A stretch of DNA of 6,546 nt from Bordetella parapertussis (GCA_945870465.1 CAMBSS010000209.1:1-6546); one strand, 5' to 3'; counted from the first letter of the stretch, positions 1 to 5,446 are shown. The notes: generated by a model not told the origin, from the letters alone. Program-made: numbers and translations.

Positions 1-1
1 T

Positions 2-823
2 GTCGGCATCGCCAACAACGTCAATTACGGCGCCGACTCGATCAAGGGATCCATTGCGCGGCTCGATGAACTGGGCATTTTGCATACCGGCGCCGGCGCC
101 GACGCCGGCGCCGCAAGCAAGCCGGCTATCGTTGAGCGCAACGGCACCCGTATCGGATTTTTGCAGCGCACTTCAGTCTTCTGGCCGGAAGGCCACGAGG
201 CGGGCGCCAAAGCCGCCGGTGTAGCGGTGGTGCGTGGGCTCACTGAATTCATGCCGCCGCCGCTGCACAGCACGCGCAAGGGAGTTCCGCCTGGCAACCG
301 GCCCGGTGTTCCGCCGGTCATCGTTACGCGTGCGGACCCAAAATCTCTGCGCGTGCTCAAGAATGATCTCGCGGCATTGCGCAAGCAAGCCGATATCGTG
401 GTTGCGTCCTTTCACTGGGGCGTCTTCGGCGAAGTGCTCGAATACATGGTTGATCTCGCCCACGCGGCGATCGACAGCGGCGCCGACATCGTGATCGGCC
501 ACGGGCCGCATCATTACACGATGCCGATCGAGTTCTACAAAGGCAAGCCGATCTATTACGGCCTCGGCGCGTTTTCCTTTCAGACCGGGCACGGCGGCGA
601 CTATCACGGCGACTGGGTCGGCATGCTCGCGCAGGCGACGTTCACAGGCCGCGATGTCGAAGAGGCTGGCTTCCGGCTGGTGCGCCAAAAAAGAAGCATG
701 GAAATCATCCCGTGCGCGCTCAAAGACGAGGCCGCGGTGCTCGATGAGCTGAGGGCGCAGTGCATGGCGCTGGGTACGCAATTGAAATTGCAAGGGGACG
801 AAGTCATTGTCCGGCCGGCGTAG
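2..823 (+). CDS. CapA-family (PGA_cap) metallophosphoesterase-like protein, 3' part
   Basis: The reading frame is open from base 2 to the TAG at 821-823, giving 273 residues; the 5' end lies outside the window. In-window codons such as TTG at 80 are not the true start, because family-like sequence (ANNVNYG at residues 4-10, then a Leu-Asp...Gly-Ile...Gly-Ala-Gly pattern) lies upstream of them. Later CapA-type motifs are HWG (residues 138-140), a Gly-Ala-Asp-Ile-Val-Ile-Gly-His stretch ending in GHGPHHY (166-172), and YKGKPIYYGLGAF (about 178-190). CapA/PGA_cap proteins have a calcineurin-like phosphoesterase fold and are named after poly-gamma-glutamate capsule synthesis, but many, like this one, sit away from capsule genes and have no known substrate. 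Two oddities: the usual ANNH is ANNV, and the usual SLGNF is GLGAF. The gene ends 1 nt before the start of a Bug protein gene, so the two are probably co-transcribed. The family call is confident; the function is open. Confidence 0.85.
   Translation, partial: VGIANNVNYGADSIKGSIARLDELGILHTGAGADAGAASKPAIVERNGTRIGFLQRTSVFWPEGHEAGAKAAGVAVVRGLTEFMPPPLHSTRKGVPPGNRPGVPPVIVTRADPKSLRVLKNDLAALRKQADIVVASFHWGVFGEVLEYMVDLAHAAIDSGADIVIGHGPHHYTMPIEFYKGKPIYYGLGAFSFQTGHGGDYHGDWVGMLAQATFTGRDVEEAGFRLVRQKRSMEIIPCALKDEAAVLDELRAQCMALGTQLKLQGDEVIVRPA
792..798 (+). promoter_or_regulatory. Possible Shine-Dalgarno for a TTG start of the first Bug gene
   Basis: AAGGGGA lies within the last codons of the CapA-like gene, 8 nt before an in-frame TTG at 807. 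From the ATG at 825 it is 26 nt away, too far for normal use. The site therefore favours a 17-nt overlap with the CapA-like gene, whereas the stop-T-ATG junction favours 825. The question stays open. Confidence 0.35.
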
Positions 824-824
824 T

Positions 825-1826
825 ATGCGCATTTTCACTGCAACGATAGCGTCCGCGATTGCAGCATTCGTTGCCTGTGATGCCAGCGCGCAAACGGCCG
901 CGCCGAAGCCGGACGCCTATCCGACCAAGCCGGTGCGCATGATAGTGGTGAATCCGCCGGGCAGCGGCGTCGATATCGTGGCGCGCCTGGTCGGCCCGAA
1001 GATGGGGGAAGTGCTCAAACAGCAGATCGTGGTCGACAATAGAGCGGGTGCCAGCGGCATCATAGGTGTCGATCTCGCCGCGAAAAGCGTGCCCGACGGT
1101 TACACGCTGTTGATGGGATCTTCGTCTTCGCAGGTGATCAATGCCTGCATATATACGAACCTTCCGTACGATCCTGTGAAGGACCTCGCGCCGATTACGA
1201 TGCTGGCGTCGACGCCGTACCTGATGGTGGCGCATCCTTCGCTCGCGGCGAAATCGGTTGCTGAAGTGATTGCGGCTGCCAAAGCGCAGCCGGGCAAGCT
1301 CAACTACGCGACCGGCGGTCTTGCGGTTGCATCCACGCTTGCCGGCGAACTCTTCAAAAGCATGGCGGGGGTGAACATCGTGATGGTGCCGTACAAGGGC
1401 ACGCCGCAGGCCACCTCCGACGTGGTAGCAGGGCAGGTGCAGCTCGCGTTCAGTACGATGCCCGCCGGATTGCCGCTGGTGAAAGCGGGGCGGTTGCGCG
1501 CCCTCGGCATTACGAGCGCAAAGCGTCTCAGCACGACGCCGGACATTCCGACTATCGCCGAATCGGGTCTGCCGGGCTACGAAATAACGACCTGGTTCGG
1601 CATACTGGCGCCGCGTGCCACGCCGCGCCCTATCATCAGCCGCGTGCAGCGCGAGGCGATCAACGCGATCAATCAGCCCGATGTAAAAGAAAAACTGGTG
1701 GGGCAGGGCTATGAAGTCGTCGGCACCACGCCGGAACAGTTTGCGACTTTCATCGAAACCGAGATCGCCAAATTCACCAGGATCGTGAAGATCGCCGGCA
1801 TTCCGCAGCTATCGGCGGGTGAATGA
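825..1826 (+). CDS. Bug/TctC-family tripartite tricarboxylate transporter substrate-binding protein (first copy)
   Basis: This 333-residue protein matches the usual length of the Bug family (TctC, PF03401), periplasmic receptors that bind small, mostly carboxylate ligands. Residues 1-23 look like a Sec signal peptide: a short basic start, an Ala-rich core and cleavage near ASAQ. The mature part shows the family pattern: YPTKPVRMIV (32-41), NPPGSGVDIVARLV (43-56), DNRAGASGIIG (71-81), PDGYTLL (90-96), LPYDPVKDLAPI (113-124), LNYATGG (159-165), VPYKGTPQA (188-196) and PDIPTIAESGLPGYE (239-253). The ATG at 825 lies 1 nt after the upstream stop, suggesting reinitiation. It has no clear Shine-Dalgarno of its own. 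An in-frame TTG at 807 has AAGGGGA (792-798) 8 nt upstream and would add six residues (MSGRRS), so it is a serious alternative start. Cys18 in FVAC resembles a lipobox but Phe at -3 is atypical. No TctA/TctB membrane subunits are nearby; the ligand cannot be predicted. Confidence 0.93.
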   Translation: MRIFTATIASAIAAFVACDASAQTAAPKPDAYPTKPVRMIVVNPPGSGVDIVARLVGPKMGEVLKQQIVVDNRAGASGIIGVDLAAKSVPDGYTLLMGSSSSQVINACIYTNLPYDPVKDLAPITMLASTPYLMVAHPSLAAKSVAEVIAAAKAQPGKLNYATGGLAVASTLAGELFKSMAGVNIVMVPYKGTPQATSDVVAGQVQLAFSTMPAGLPLVKAGRLRALGITSAKRLSTTPDIPTIAESGLPGYEITTWFGILAPRATPRPIISRVQREAINAINQPDVKEKLVGQGYEVVGTTPEQFATFIETEIAKFTRIVKIAGIPQLSAGE

Positions 1827-1858
1827 TTTGAAAGCAGTATCAAAAACGGTTTGGAGCC

Positions 1859-1888
1859 GCAGATAAACGCGGATAAACACAGATAAGT
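1859..1888 (+). repeat. Three tandem 10-bp GATAAAC-type units
   Basis: Three adjacent decamers read GCAGATAAAC (1859-1868), GCGGATAAAC (1869-1878) and ACAGATAAGT (1879-1888). The first two differ at one base, and the third is more diverged. They form the left arm of the larger palindromic element. One unit is repeated in inverted form near 1976-1986. Confidence 0.7.
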
Positions 1889-1906
1889 TCAAAGGATTTA
1901 TCGTCG

Positions 1907-1929
1907 CCCAGAGGCCGGCTCTGGGTTTT
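1907..1929 (+). terminator. Possible rho-independent terminator after the CapA-Bug pair
   Basis: CCCAGAG (1907-1913) and CTCTGGG (1919-1925) form a perfect 7-bp stem around a 5-nt GCCGG loop, followed directly by TTTT (1926-1929) and then the T-rich GTCTGT. It lies 81 nt after the Bug stop codon, in the right orientation to end plus-strand transcription. The T-run is short and interrupted, and the hairpin sits inside a repeat element, so the call is tentative. Confidence 0.42.
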
Positions 1930-1985
1930 GTCTGTAATTGTCCGGGGCTGGTTGTTTGTTCGCGTTTTGAATTGTTTTATCCGCG

Positions 1986-2002
1986 TACCCCTCAAGGGGG
2001 TA
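1986..2002. repeat. Small GC hairpin near the right end of the intergenic element
   Basis: TACCCC (1986-1991) and GGGGTA (1997-2002) pair perfectly around a 5-nt TCAAG loop. No T-run follows on either strand, so it is not a standard terminator. It may be part of the repeat's own fold, or help end transcription from lysR, whose stop codon is about 60 nt away on the minus strand. Confidence 0.4.
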
Positions 2003-2060
2003 TTAAAAAGAATGTATCTGCGGCTGATTGCAGTTTTTGTAATTTTGAGGCGGGTCTTGT

Positions 2061-3041
2061 TTATTTCGCCGTGCCCGCTTCGTAGACCGGCGCGGCCTGC
2101 GCCCATGCCGCGCGGTCCATGTGGCCGCTTTCCACCGCGCGCAGCAAGGCGGCCGGCTTGATATGCGGCGCCAGTATCGAGACGAAAGACTGCACGGCGC
2201 GGGTGAGAAAACCGTTCTTCCTGAATACCAGGTTGAGTACGCCCGGCGGAAAGAGATGCCCGGCTTCGATCATGACCAGCCCGCGGTCGCGCACCTTGTC
2301 GACCGCCGCCTTGGCGAGGATCGCGACCCCCATGCCCAGCTCGACGTACGCTTTCGAAACATCCGCATCGGTTGCGCTGCAGACGATGCGCGGCGCCAGT
2401 CCCGCTGCGGCGAAGCGTTCCATCACGATAGTGCGCCCGCTGAACGGCGCGGGATAGGTGATGATGGGATATTTCGCAAGGCGCGCCAGCGTCAGTTTTT
2501 TGCCGTCGGTGAGCGGGTGTCCGCGCGGGGCTATCACGCAACGCGGTAATTGGTAGGCCGGCACCGCGACGACGGAATCGGCGAGCTTGTCCGGCAGGGT
2601 GACGATGCCGATTTCGGCGTCGCCGCGGCTGATTGATTCGCAGCAGCGCACCGGATCGGACTGCTGCAGCGCGAGCGCCACCGCCGGAAAACGGCCGCCG
2701 AAAGCCTTGATCACCTTGGGCAGGATATGCCGCGCATAAACGTGCGTGGTGGCAATCCTGATTTCGCCAACCGTGTCGGTCGAGGTCTCGCTGCCAATCT
2801 GTTGCAGCGCCTTGATGTCGCAGGCGACGCGCTGCATGATGCGCAGCGCCTGTACGCCTTGCGGGGTCAAGCCGACGACCTTGTTGCGAGTGCGCAGAAA
2901 CACCTGCACGCCCAGTTCGAGTTCGAGCTCCTTCAACTGCCGGCTGAGCCCGGATTGCGACATGTTGAGGCTGTCGGCCGCTGACGAAATGCTGAGCTGG
3001 CGCGCCACGGCGCAGACCGCGTCGATTTGCTGCAGGTTCAT
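2061..3041 (-). CDS. CysB-like LysR-family transcriptional regulator
   Basis: This 326-residue protein has a typical LysR-family layout. A winged helix-turn-helix lies in residues 1-60 (recognition region SAADSLNMSQSGLSRQLKEL, about 20-39), followed by a linker helix and a two-lobe effector-binding domain from about residue 92. The match is closest to the CysB/Cbl branch: MNLQQ at the start, IATTH at 96-100 and ATDADV in the second lobe. The N-terminal LTPQG (58-62) is a general LysR feature. Compared with CysB as I remember it, TTHTQ has become TTHVY (98-102) and TYTFGFTG has become TYPAPFSG, so the effector is probably not a sulfur compound. The start chosen is the inner ATG at 3041: it has GGGAG 5 nt upstream and matches the CysB N-terminus, whereas the outer ATG at 3053 has no Shine-Dalgarno. 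The gene is divergent from the lactonase-mmgE/prpD-Bug-SDR run and is its likely regulator (inference). Confidence 0.93.
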   Translation of the reverse strand: MNLQQIDAVCAVARQLSISSAADSLNMSQSGLSRQLKELELELGVQVFLRTRNKVVGLTPQGVQALRIMQRVACDIKALQQIGSETSTDTVGEIRIATTHVYARHILPKVIKAFGGRFPAVALALQQSDPVRCCESISRGDAEIGIVTLPDKLADSVVAVPAYQLPRCVIAPRGHPLTDGKKLTLARLAKYPIITYPAPFSGRTIVMERFAAAGLAPRIVCSATDADVSKAYVELGMGVAILAKAAVDKVRDRGLVMIEAGHLFPPGVLNLVFRKNGFLTRAVQSFVSILAPHIKPAALLRAVESGHMDRAAWAQAAPVYEAGTAK

Positions 3042-3046
3042 GGGGG

Positions 3047-3051
3047 CTCCC
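3047..3051 (-). promoter_or_regulatory. Ribosome binding site that sets the lysR start
   Basis: On the minus strand GGGAG (3051 down to 3047) is 5 nt before the ATG at 3041. It overlaps the upstream in-frame ATG at 3053, which has no purine-rich site of its own, so translation more likely begins at 3041. Confidence 0.6.
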
Positions 3052-3057
3052 ATGTAT

Positions 3058-3075
3058 GTAGTTGCCGCATACTAC
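3058..3075. promoter_or_regulatory. Second dyad in the divergent control region
   Basis: GTAGT (3058-3062) and ACTAC (3071-3075) form an inverted repeat with an 8-nt spacer, next to the lysR start. It overlaps a further GTATG...CATAC pair (3054-3058 with 3068-3072). Its place close to lysR would suit autoregulation. Short dyads arise by chance, so confidence is modest. Confidence 0.35.
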
Positions 3076-3086
3076 TATGAGGCTCC

Positions 3087-3101
3087 ATGTATTGCATACA
3101 T
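3087..3101. promoter_or_regulatory. LysR-type operator (perfect T-N11-A dyad)
   Basis: ATGTAT-TGC-ATACAT is a perfect 6-bp inverted repeat with a 3-nt spacer. It contains the T-N11-A arrangement that is the common LysR-family recognition pattern (T3088 to A3100). It lies between the divergent lysR and hydrolase genes, where such operators normally sit. It overlaps the possible -35 box at 3092-3097, so the site could either help or block RNA polymerase depending on the effector. Confidence 0.6.
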
Positions 3102-3120
3102 ACTGAAGCTGCACTACGAT
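3092..3120 (+). promoter_or_regulatory. Candidate sigma-70 promoter for the hydrolase run
   Basis: TTGCAT (3092-3097) and TACGAT (3115-3120) are separated by exactly 17 nt, the best spacing. The -35 matches the consensus at three of six bases and the -10 at four of six. A weak -35 overlapped by a dyad fits a LysR-activated promoter. Transcription would begin near 3127, leaving a leader of about 50 nt before the ATG at 3177. Confidence 0.4.
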
Positions 3121-3146
3121 GCTGCGCACGAACAAGCGGCCTGCTT

Positions 3147-3160
3147 TGACGGGCCCGTCA
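3147..3160. repeat. 14-bp perfect palindrome just before the hydrolase ribosome binding site
   Basis: TGACGGGCCCGTCA is an uninterrupted palindrome ending 2 nt before the GGAGG at 3163-3167. In RNA it could fold as a 5-bp stem with a GGCC loop beside the Shine-Dalgarno; in DNA it could be a protein site. A similar 12-bp palindrome lies before the second Bug gene. Confidence 0.55.
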
Positions 3161-3162
3161 CC

Positions 3163-3167
3163 GGAGG
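3163..3167 (+). promoter_or_regulatory. Ribosome binding site that sets the hydrolase start
   Basis: GGAGG ends 9 nt before the ATG at 3177 but only 3 nt before the in-frame GTG at 3171. The spacing therefore favours the ATG. Confidence 0.75.
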
Positions 3168-3176
3168 AAAGTGCGC

Positions 3177-3974
3177 ATGGCAATTCCGACATACGAGGTT
3201 TTCGCGGTCCGCTATGCGGAACGCGATGGCTGGCGCCGCAACGCTTTCCAGGGCGGCGATGCGCACGACGGGCCGCTGCCGATGGATTATTTTGTGTGGC
3301 TGGTGCGCAACAAGGAGCGCACTTTCGTGCTCGACATCGGATTCACGGCGGAAATGGCGGCCAAGCGCAAGCGCAACTTCCTGCGTACGCCTAAAGAAGG
3401 CCTGGCACTCCTGGGTGTCAAGACCGAAGAAGTCGAAGACGTGATCATTTCCCATCTGCACTACGACCACGTCGGCACCTACCCTGATTTCCCCAACGCG
3501 AAATTCCACCTGCAGGACGACGAAATGCGCTACGCGACCGGGCGCTATATGCGCTACGGCCGCTTCAAGCACGGCTACGAGGTCGACGACGTCGTCGGCA
3601 TGGTGCGGCTGGTTTACAAAGACAGGGTCAATTTTTACGATGGCGTGGCCGATCTCGCGCCGGGCATCAGCATTCATCGCATCGGCGGGCACACCATGGG
3701 TTTGCAGTGCATGCGCGTGCACACCGAACGCGGCTGGGTCGTGCTGGCATCCGACTGCAGCCACTATTACGAGAACTTCGAAACCAACCGCTTTTACGGT
3801 TCGGTGTTCAACGTCGGCGAGCAGGCCGACGGCTTCGAGGAAATGCGCCGGCTCGCCGATTCGTCCAAGCACATTGTTCCGGGTCACGATCCGCTGGTGA
3901 TGAAGCGCTATCCCGCCGTGTCCAAAGAACTTGCAGGCATAGTCGTGCGCCTCGACGTGCCGCCGACCGAATAA
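3177..3974 (+). CDS. Metallo-beta-lactamase-fold hydrolase, N-acyl homoserine lactonase-like
   Basis: This 265-residue protein has a full dinuclear metal site of the AiiA/AttM lactonase type. It shows HLHYDH (residues 93-98), a GGHT histidine (His172), the bridging Asp of ASDCSH (Asp193) and the last histidine in PGHD (His237). Spacing and length fit the N-acyl homoserine lactonase family. Conserved surroundings include GGDAHDGPLPMDYFVW (26-41), FHLQDDEMRYATGR (110-123) and HIVPGHDPLV (232-241). Where AiiA has a catalytic Tyr (Tyr194) three residues after the Asp, this protein has His196, with Tyr197 and Tyr198 next to it. No signal peptide is seen, so it should be cytoplasmic. The gene sits first in a run with a MmgE/PrpD enzyme, a binding protein and a dehydrogenase. 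That points to opening a metabolic lactone or ester rather than to quorum quenching, although a quorum-quenching role cannot be excluded. The ATG at 3177 was chosen over GTG 3171 by its Shine-Dalgarno spacing. Confidence 0.9.
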   Translation: MAIPTYEVFAVRYAERDGWRRNAFQGGDAHDGPLPMDYFVWLVRNKERTFVLDIGFTAEMAAKRKRNFLRTPKEGLALLGVKTEEVEDVIISHLHYDHVGTYPDFPNAKFHLQDDEMRYATGRYMRYGRFKHGYEVDDVVGMVRLVYKDRVNFYDGVADLAPGISIHRIGGHTMGLQCMRVHTERGWVVLASDCSHYYENFETNRFYGSVFNVGEQADGFEEMRRLADSSKHIVPGHDPLVMKRYPAVSKELAGIVVRLDVPPTE

Positions 3975-3975
3975 T

Positions 3976-5367
3976 ATGAAACATTCCGTGGCCGTCATGA
4001 ACACCGTTAGCGCGCAACTCGCGCAGCACTTTTCCGCGTTCAGCTATGCGAAATTGCCCGACGCGTCGAAGCGTTCGTTAAAGCGCCTGCTGCTCGACTA
4101 CCTCGGCGTGACGATAGCCGGCAGCCAGTCCGACAGCGGGACCATCGCGCGCACGTTCGCCAAGCTCGACGGCGGCAAGGCGCAGGCCACCATCATCGGC
4201 GAAGGCACGCGCACCACTGCCGCGCAGGCGGCGTTTGCCAACGGCATCTCGGCGCACAGCCTCGAGCTCGACGACATCGACGTGCTCGCCTACTTTCATT
4301 TCAGCCCGCCCGTTTATTCGGCGGCGCTGGCGGCGGGGGAGATGCAGGCAGCGAACGGCAAGCAATTGCTGGTGGCGCTCGCGGCCGGCTGCGAAATGAT
4401 GGAGCGCGTCAGCCGCGCATCCAATCCTTCGCTGCGCGACCGCAATTACCATACGACCGCAGCGTGCGGCGTTTTTGGCGCCACCATCGCTGCGGGTCTG
4501 CTGTGGAAAATTCCGCCCGTCAAACTGGTATCGGCATTTGGGCTGGCGGGTGCGCAGGCGTCCGGCGTCCTCGAATTCCAAGGCACGTCGATGCAGAAGC
4601 GCTTCGCGCCGGGGCCGGCAGCGCGTGCCGGCCTCACCGCGGCACGCATGGCGCAGCTCGGCTACATCGGCCAGGAAATGATTTTCGAAGGCAAGCGCGG
4701 CTTTTTGGTTGCGTTCACCGACAAGTCGGACGTCGCGCAATTGACGGCGAATCTGCACAAACCGTACCGGCTCGACATCGAATACAAGCCTTACGCATGT
4801 GCGCGACCTATTCACAACGCGATCGATTGCGCGCTGGAAATCCGCCGCCGCGACAAACCGGATCTCGCTGGCATCAGCCATATCGAAGTCGCACGCCATC
4901 CGTCGTGGGTGGGCAAGCACGGCGAGAAGGCGCCCAAATCTTTTCACGCGGCGCAACTGAGCCTCGCCTTTTCCATTGCAGTCGCACTGAAAGAAGGCGG
5001 CGCGTTACTCGCGCAATATTCCGCGCGCAATCTGAAAGCCCCGTTGCTGGTGCGCCTGATGGGCCTGACCGACATCACGGTCGACGCCTCGTTGCCGCGC
5101 GGCGTTTCCTGCCGCATGACGATGACGATGAGCGACGGCCGCAAGTTTGTCTCACAGATCGACTATCCGAAAGGATCGATCGAAGTGCCGATGACGGACG
5201 AAGAAATCCGCACGAAATTCGAAGGACTCGCGGTACCGGTCATAGGTGCTGCGCGTGCGGAGCAACTGGCGGACATGGCCGGCAGCATCGAAAAGTGCGG
5301 CGATATCGCCAGCATGATGAAGTTGACTGCAGGCAGGAAGAGCGCGGCACGCAGCCGCAAAAAGTAA
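3976..5367 (+). CDS. MmgE/PrpD-family protein (2-methylcitrate dehydratase / cis-aconitate decarboxylase fold)
   Basis: This 463-residue protein has the normal length of MmgE/PrpD enzymes, which dehydrate, hydrate, isomerise or decarboxylate polycarboxylates such as 2-methylcitrate and cis-aconitate. Family landmarks are LLLDYLGVTIAGS (38-50), FANGISAHSLELDD (87-100), His108 in FHFSPP, the YHTTAACGVFGA stretch (158-169, His159), Lys208 in MQKRFAPGPAARAG, and KPYACARPIHNAIDCAL (271-287, His280). These line up with catalytic His and Lys positions of human cis-aconitate decarboxylase as I recall them. The position matching its Tyr318 appears to be Phe332 (SLAFS). This is not clearly PrpD itself: no prpB, prpC or acnD is nearby. 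The ATG at 3976 is 1 nt after the hydrolase stop (TAA-T-ATG) and lacks a strong Shine-Dalgarno, so translation is probably coupled. An in-frame ATG at 3997 is an alternative. The C-terminus ends in a basic tail, GRKSAARSRKK. The true substrate is unknown. Confidence 0.92.
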   Translation: MKHSVAVMNTVSAQLAQHFSAFSYAKLPDASKRSLKRLLLDYLGVTIAGSQSDSGTIARTFAKLDGGKAQATIIGEGTRTTAAQAAFANGISAHSLELDDIDVLAYFHFSPPVYSAALAAGEMQAANGKQLLVALAAGCEMMERVSRASNPSLRDRNYHTTAACGVFGATIAAGLLWKIPPVKLVSAFGLAGAQASGVLEFQGTSMQKRFAPGPAARAGLTAARMAQLGYIGQEMIFEGKRGFLVAFTDKSDVAQLTANLHKPYRLDIEYKPYACARPIHNAIDCALEIRRRDKPDLAGISHIEVARHPSWVGKHGEKAPKSFHAAQLSLAFSIAVALKEGGALLAQYSARNLKAPLLVRLMGLTDITVDASLPRGVSCRMTMTMSDGRKFVSQIDYPKGSIEVPMTDEEIRTKFEGLAVPVIGAARAEQLADMAGSIEKCGDIASMMKLTAGRKSAARSRKK

Positions 5368-5409
5368 ACCCGGCACGGCGGCCGCGTTGCCGCGAATGGC
5401 GGCGCCGGC

Positions 5410-5418
5410 TGTTAATAT
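5410..5418 (+). promoter_or_regulatory. Possible extended -10 promoter element before the second Bug gene
   Basis: TGT-TAATAT is a TGn extended -10 with four of six consensus bases, in the 94-nt gap after the MmgE/PrpD gene. A TTGCCG box at 5387-5392 is 20 nt upstream, too far for a good -35, so the extended TG would have to compensate. It could give the Bug gene its own transcript. Confidence 0.28.
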
Positions 5419-5428
5419 AGCGGCCGCA

Positions 5429-5440
5429 GAACGGCCGTTC
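5429..5440. repeat. 12-bp perfect palindrome before the second Bug gene
   Basis: GAACGGCCGTTC is an uninterrupted palindrome 6 nt before the AGAGGAG ribosome binding site. An alternative pairing joins CGGCCG (5421-5426) to CGGCCG (5432-5437) around a CAGAA loop. It lies just after the possible -10 element, where a repressor site or a leader hairpin would act. Confidence 0.5.
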
Positions 5441-5446
5441 GTATCC

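Larger units (their letters stand above)
1841..2039. repeat. Palindromic intergenic repeat element (nested imperfect inverted repeats)
   Basis: This stretch fills most of the gap between the convergent Bug and lysR genes and has no convincing gene. Its ends are an imperfect 25-bp inverted repeat (1841-1865 against 2015-2039). It contains an exact 7-bp pair (CAAAAAC 1841-1847 with GTTTTTG 2033-2039) and an exact 11-bp pair (AGCCGCAGATA 1855-1865 with TATCTGCGGCT 2015-2025) at the same relative offset. Inside lie another exact 11-bp pair (ACGCGGATAAA 1867-1877 with TTTATCCGCGT 1976-1986) and a 6-bp pair (TTCAAA 1888-1893 with TTTGAA 1966-1971). Two small hairpins are also present (1907-1925 and 1986-2002). 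The composition is more AT-rich than the flanking genes. The GCCGCAGATAAACGCGGATAAA wording resembles intergenic repeats I recall from many environmental proteobacterial genomes, but I could not check this. No transposase is present, so it would be a non-autonomous or REP/MITE-like element. Confidence 0.55.

Noticed and set aside
89..112. Three GGCGCC hexamers and local palindromes near the start of the CapA-like gene
   Set aside because: They are explained by Gly-Ala codons in a GC-rich gene (a GAGADAGA stretch).
1928..2161. Possible 77-codon plus-strand gene in the intergenic gap
   Set aside because: It has no good ribosome binding site, runs through the repeat element into the antisense of lysR, and ends in an Arg/Pro-rich tail, so it is unlikely to be a gene.
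1840..3192. Minus-strand open frame of 450 codons across lysR and both flanking gaps
   Set aside because: It is in a different frame from the clear LysR protein, its translation is Arg-rich with no family motif, and it crosses the divergent control region. It is a GC-rich shadow frame.
3114..4004. Minus-strand open frame of 296 codons opposite the hydrolase gene
   Set aside because: The plus strand encodes a complete metal-site hydrolase here, and the antisense product is His/Val-rich with no recognisable motif.
4078..4956. Minus-strand open frame of 292 codons opposite the MmgE/PrpD gene
   Set aside because: An Arg/Ala-rich shadow of a well-supported gene, with no family features.
4464..5420. 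Plus-strand open frame of 318 codons in another frame inside the MmgE/PrpD gene
   Set aside because: Its composition is extremely Arg-rich and it overlaps a strong family match. No frameshift is needed to explain the real gene.
5378..5427. Two copies of GCGGCCGC (5378-5385 and 5420-5427)
   Set aside because: Short GC-only octamers are expected by chance in DNA of this composition, and nothing suggests a recombination site.
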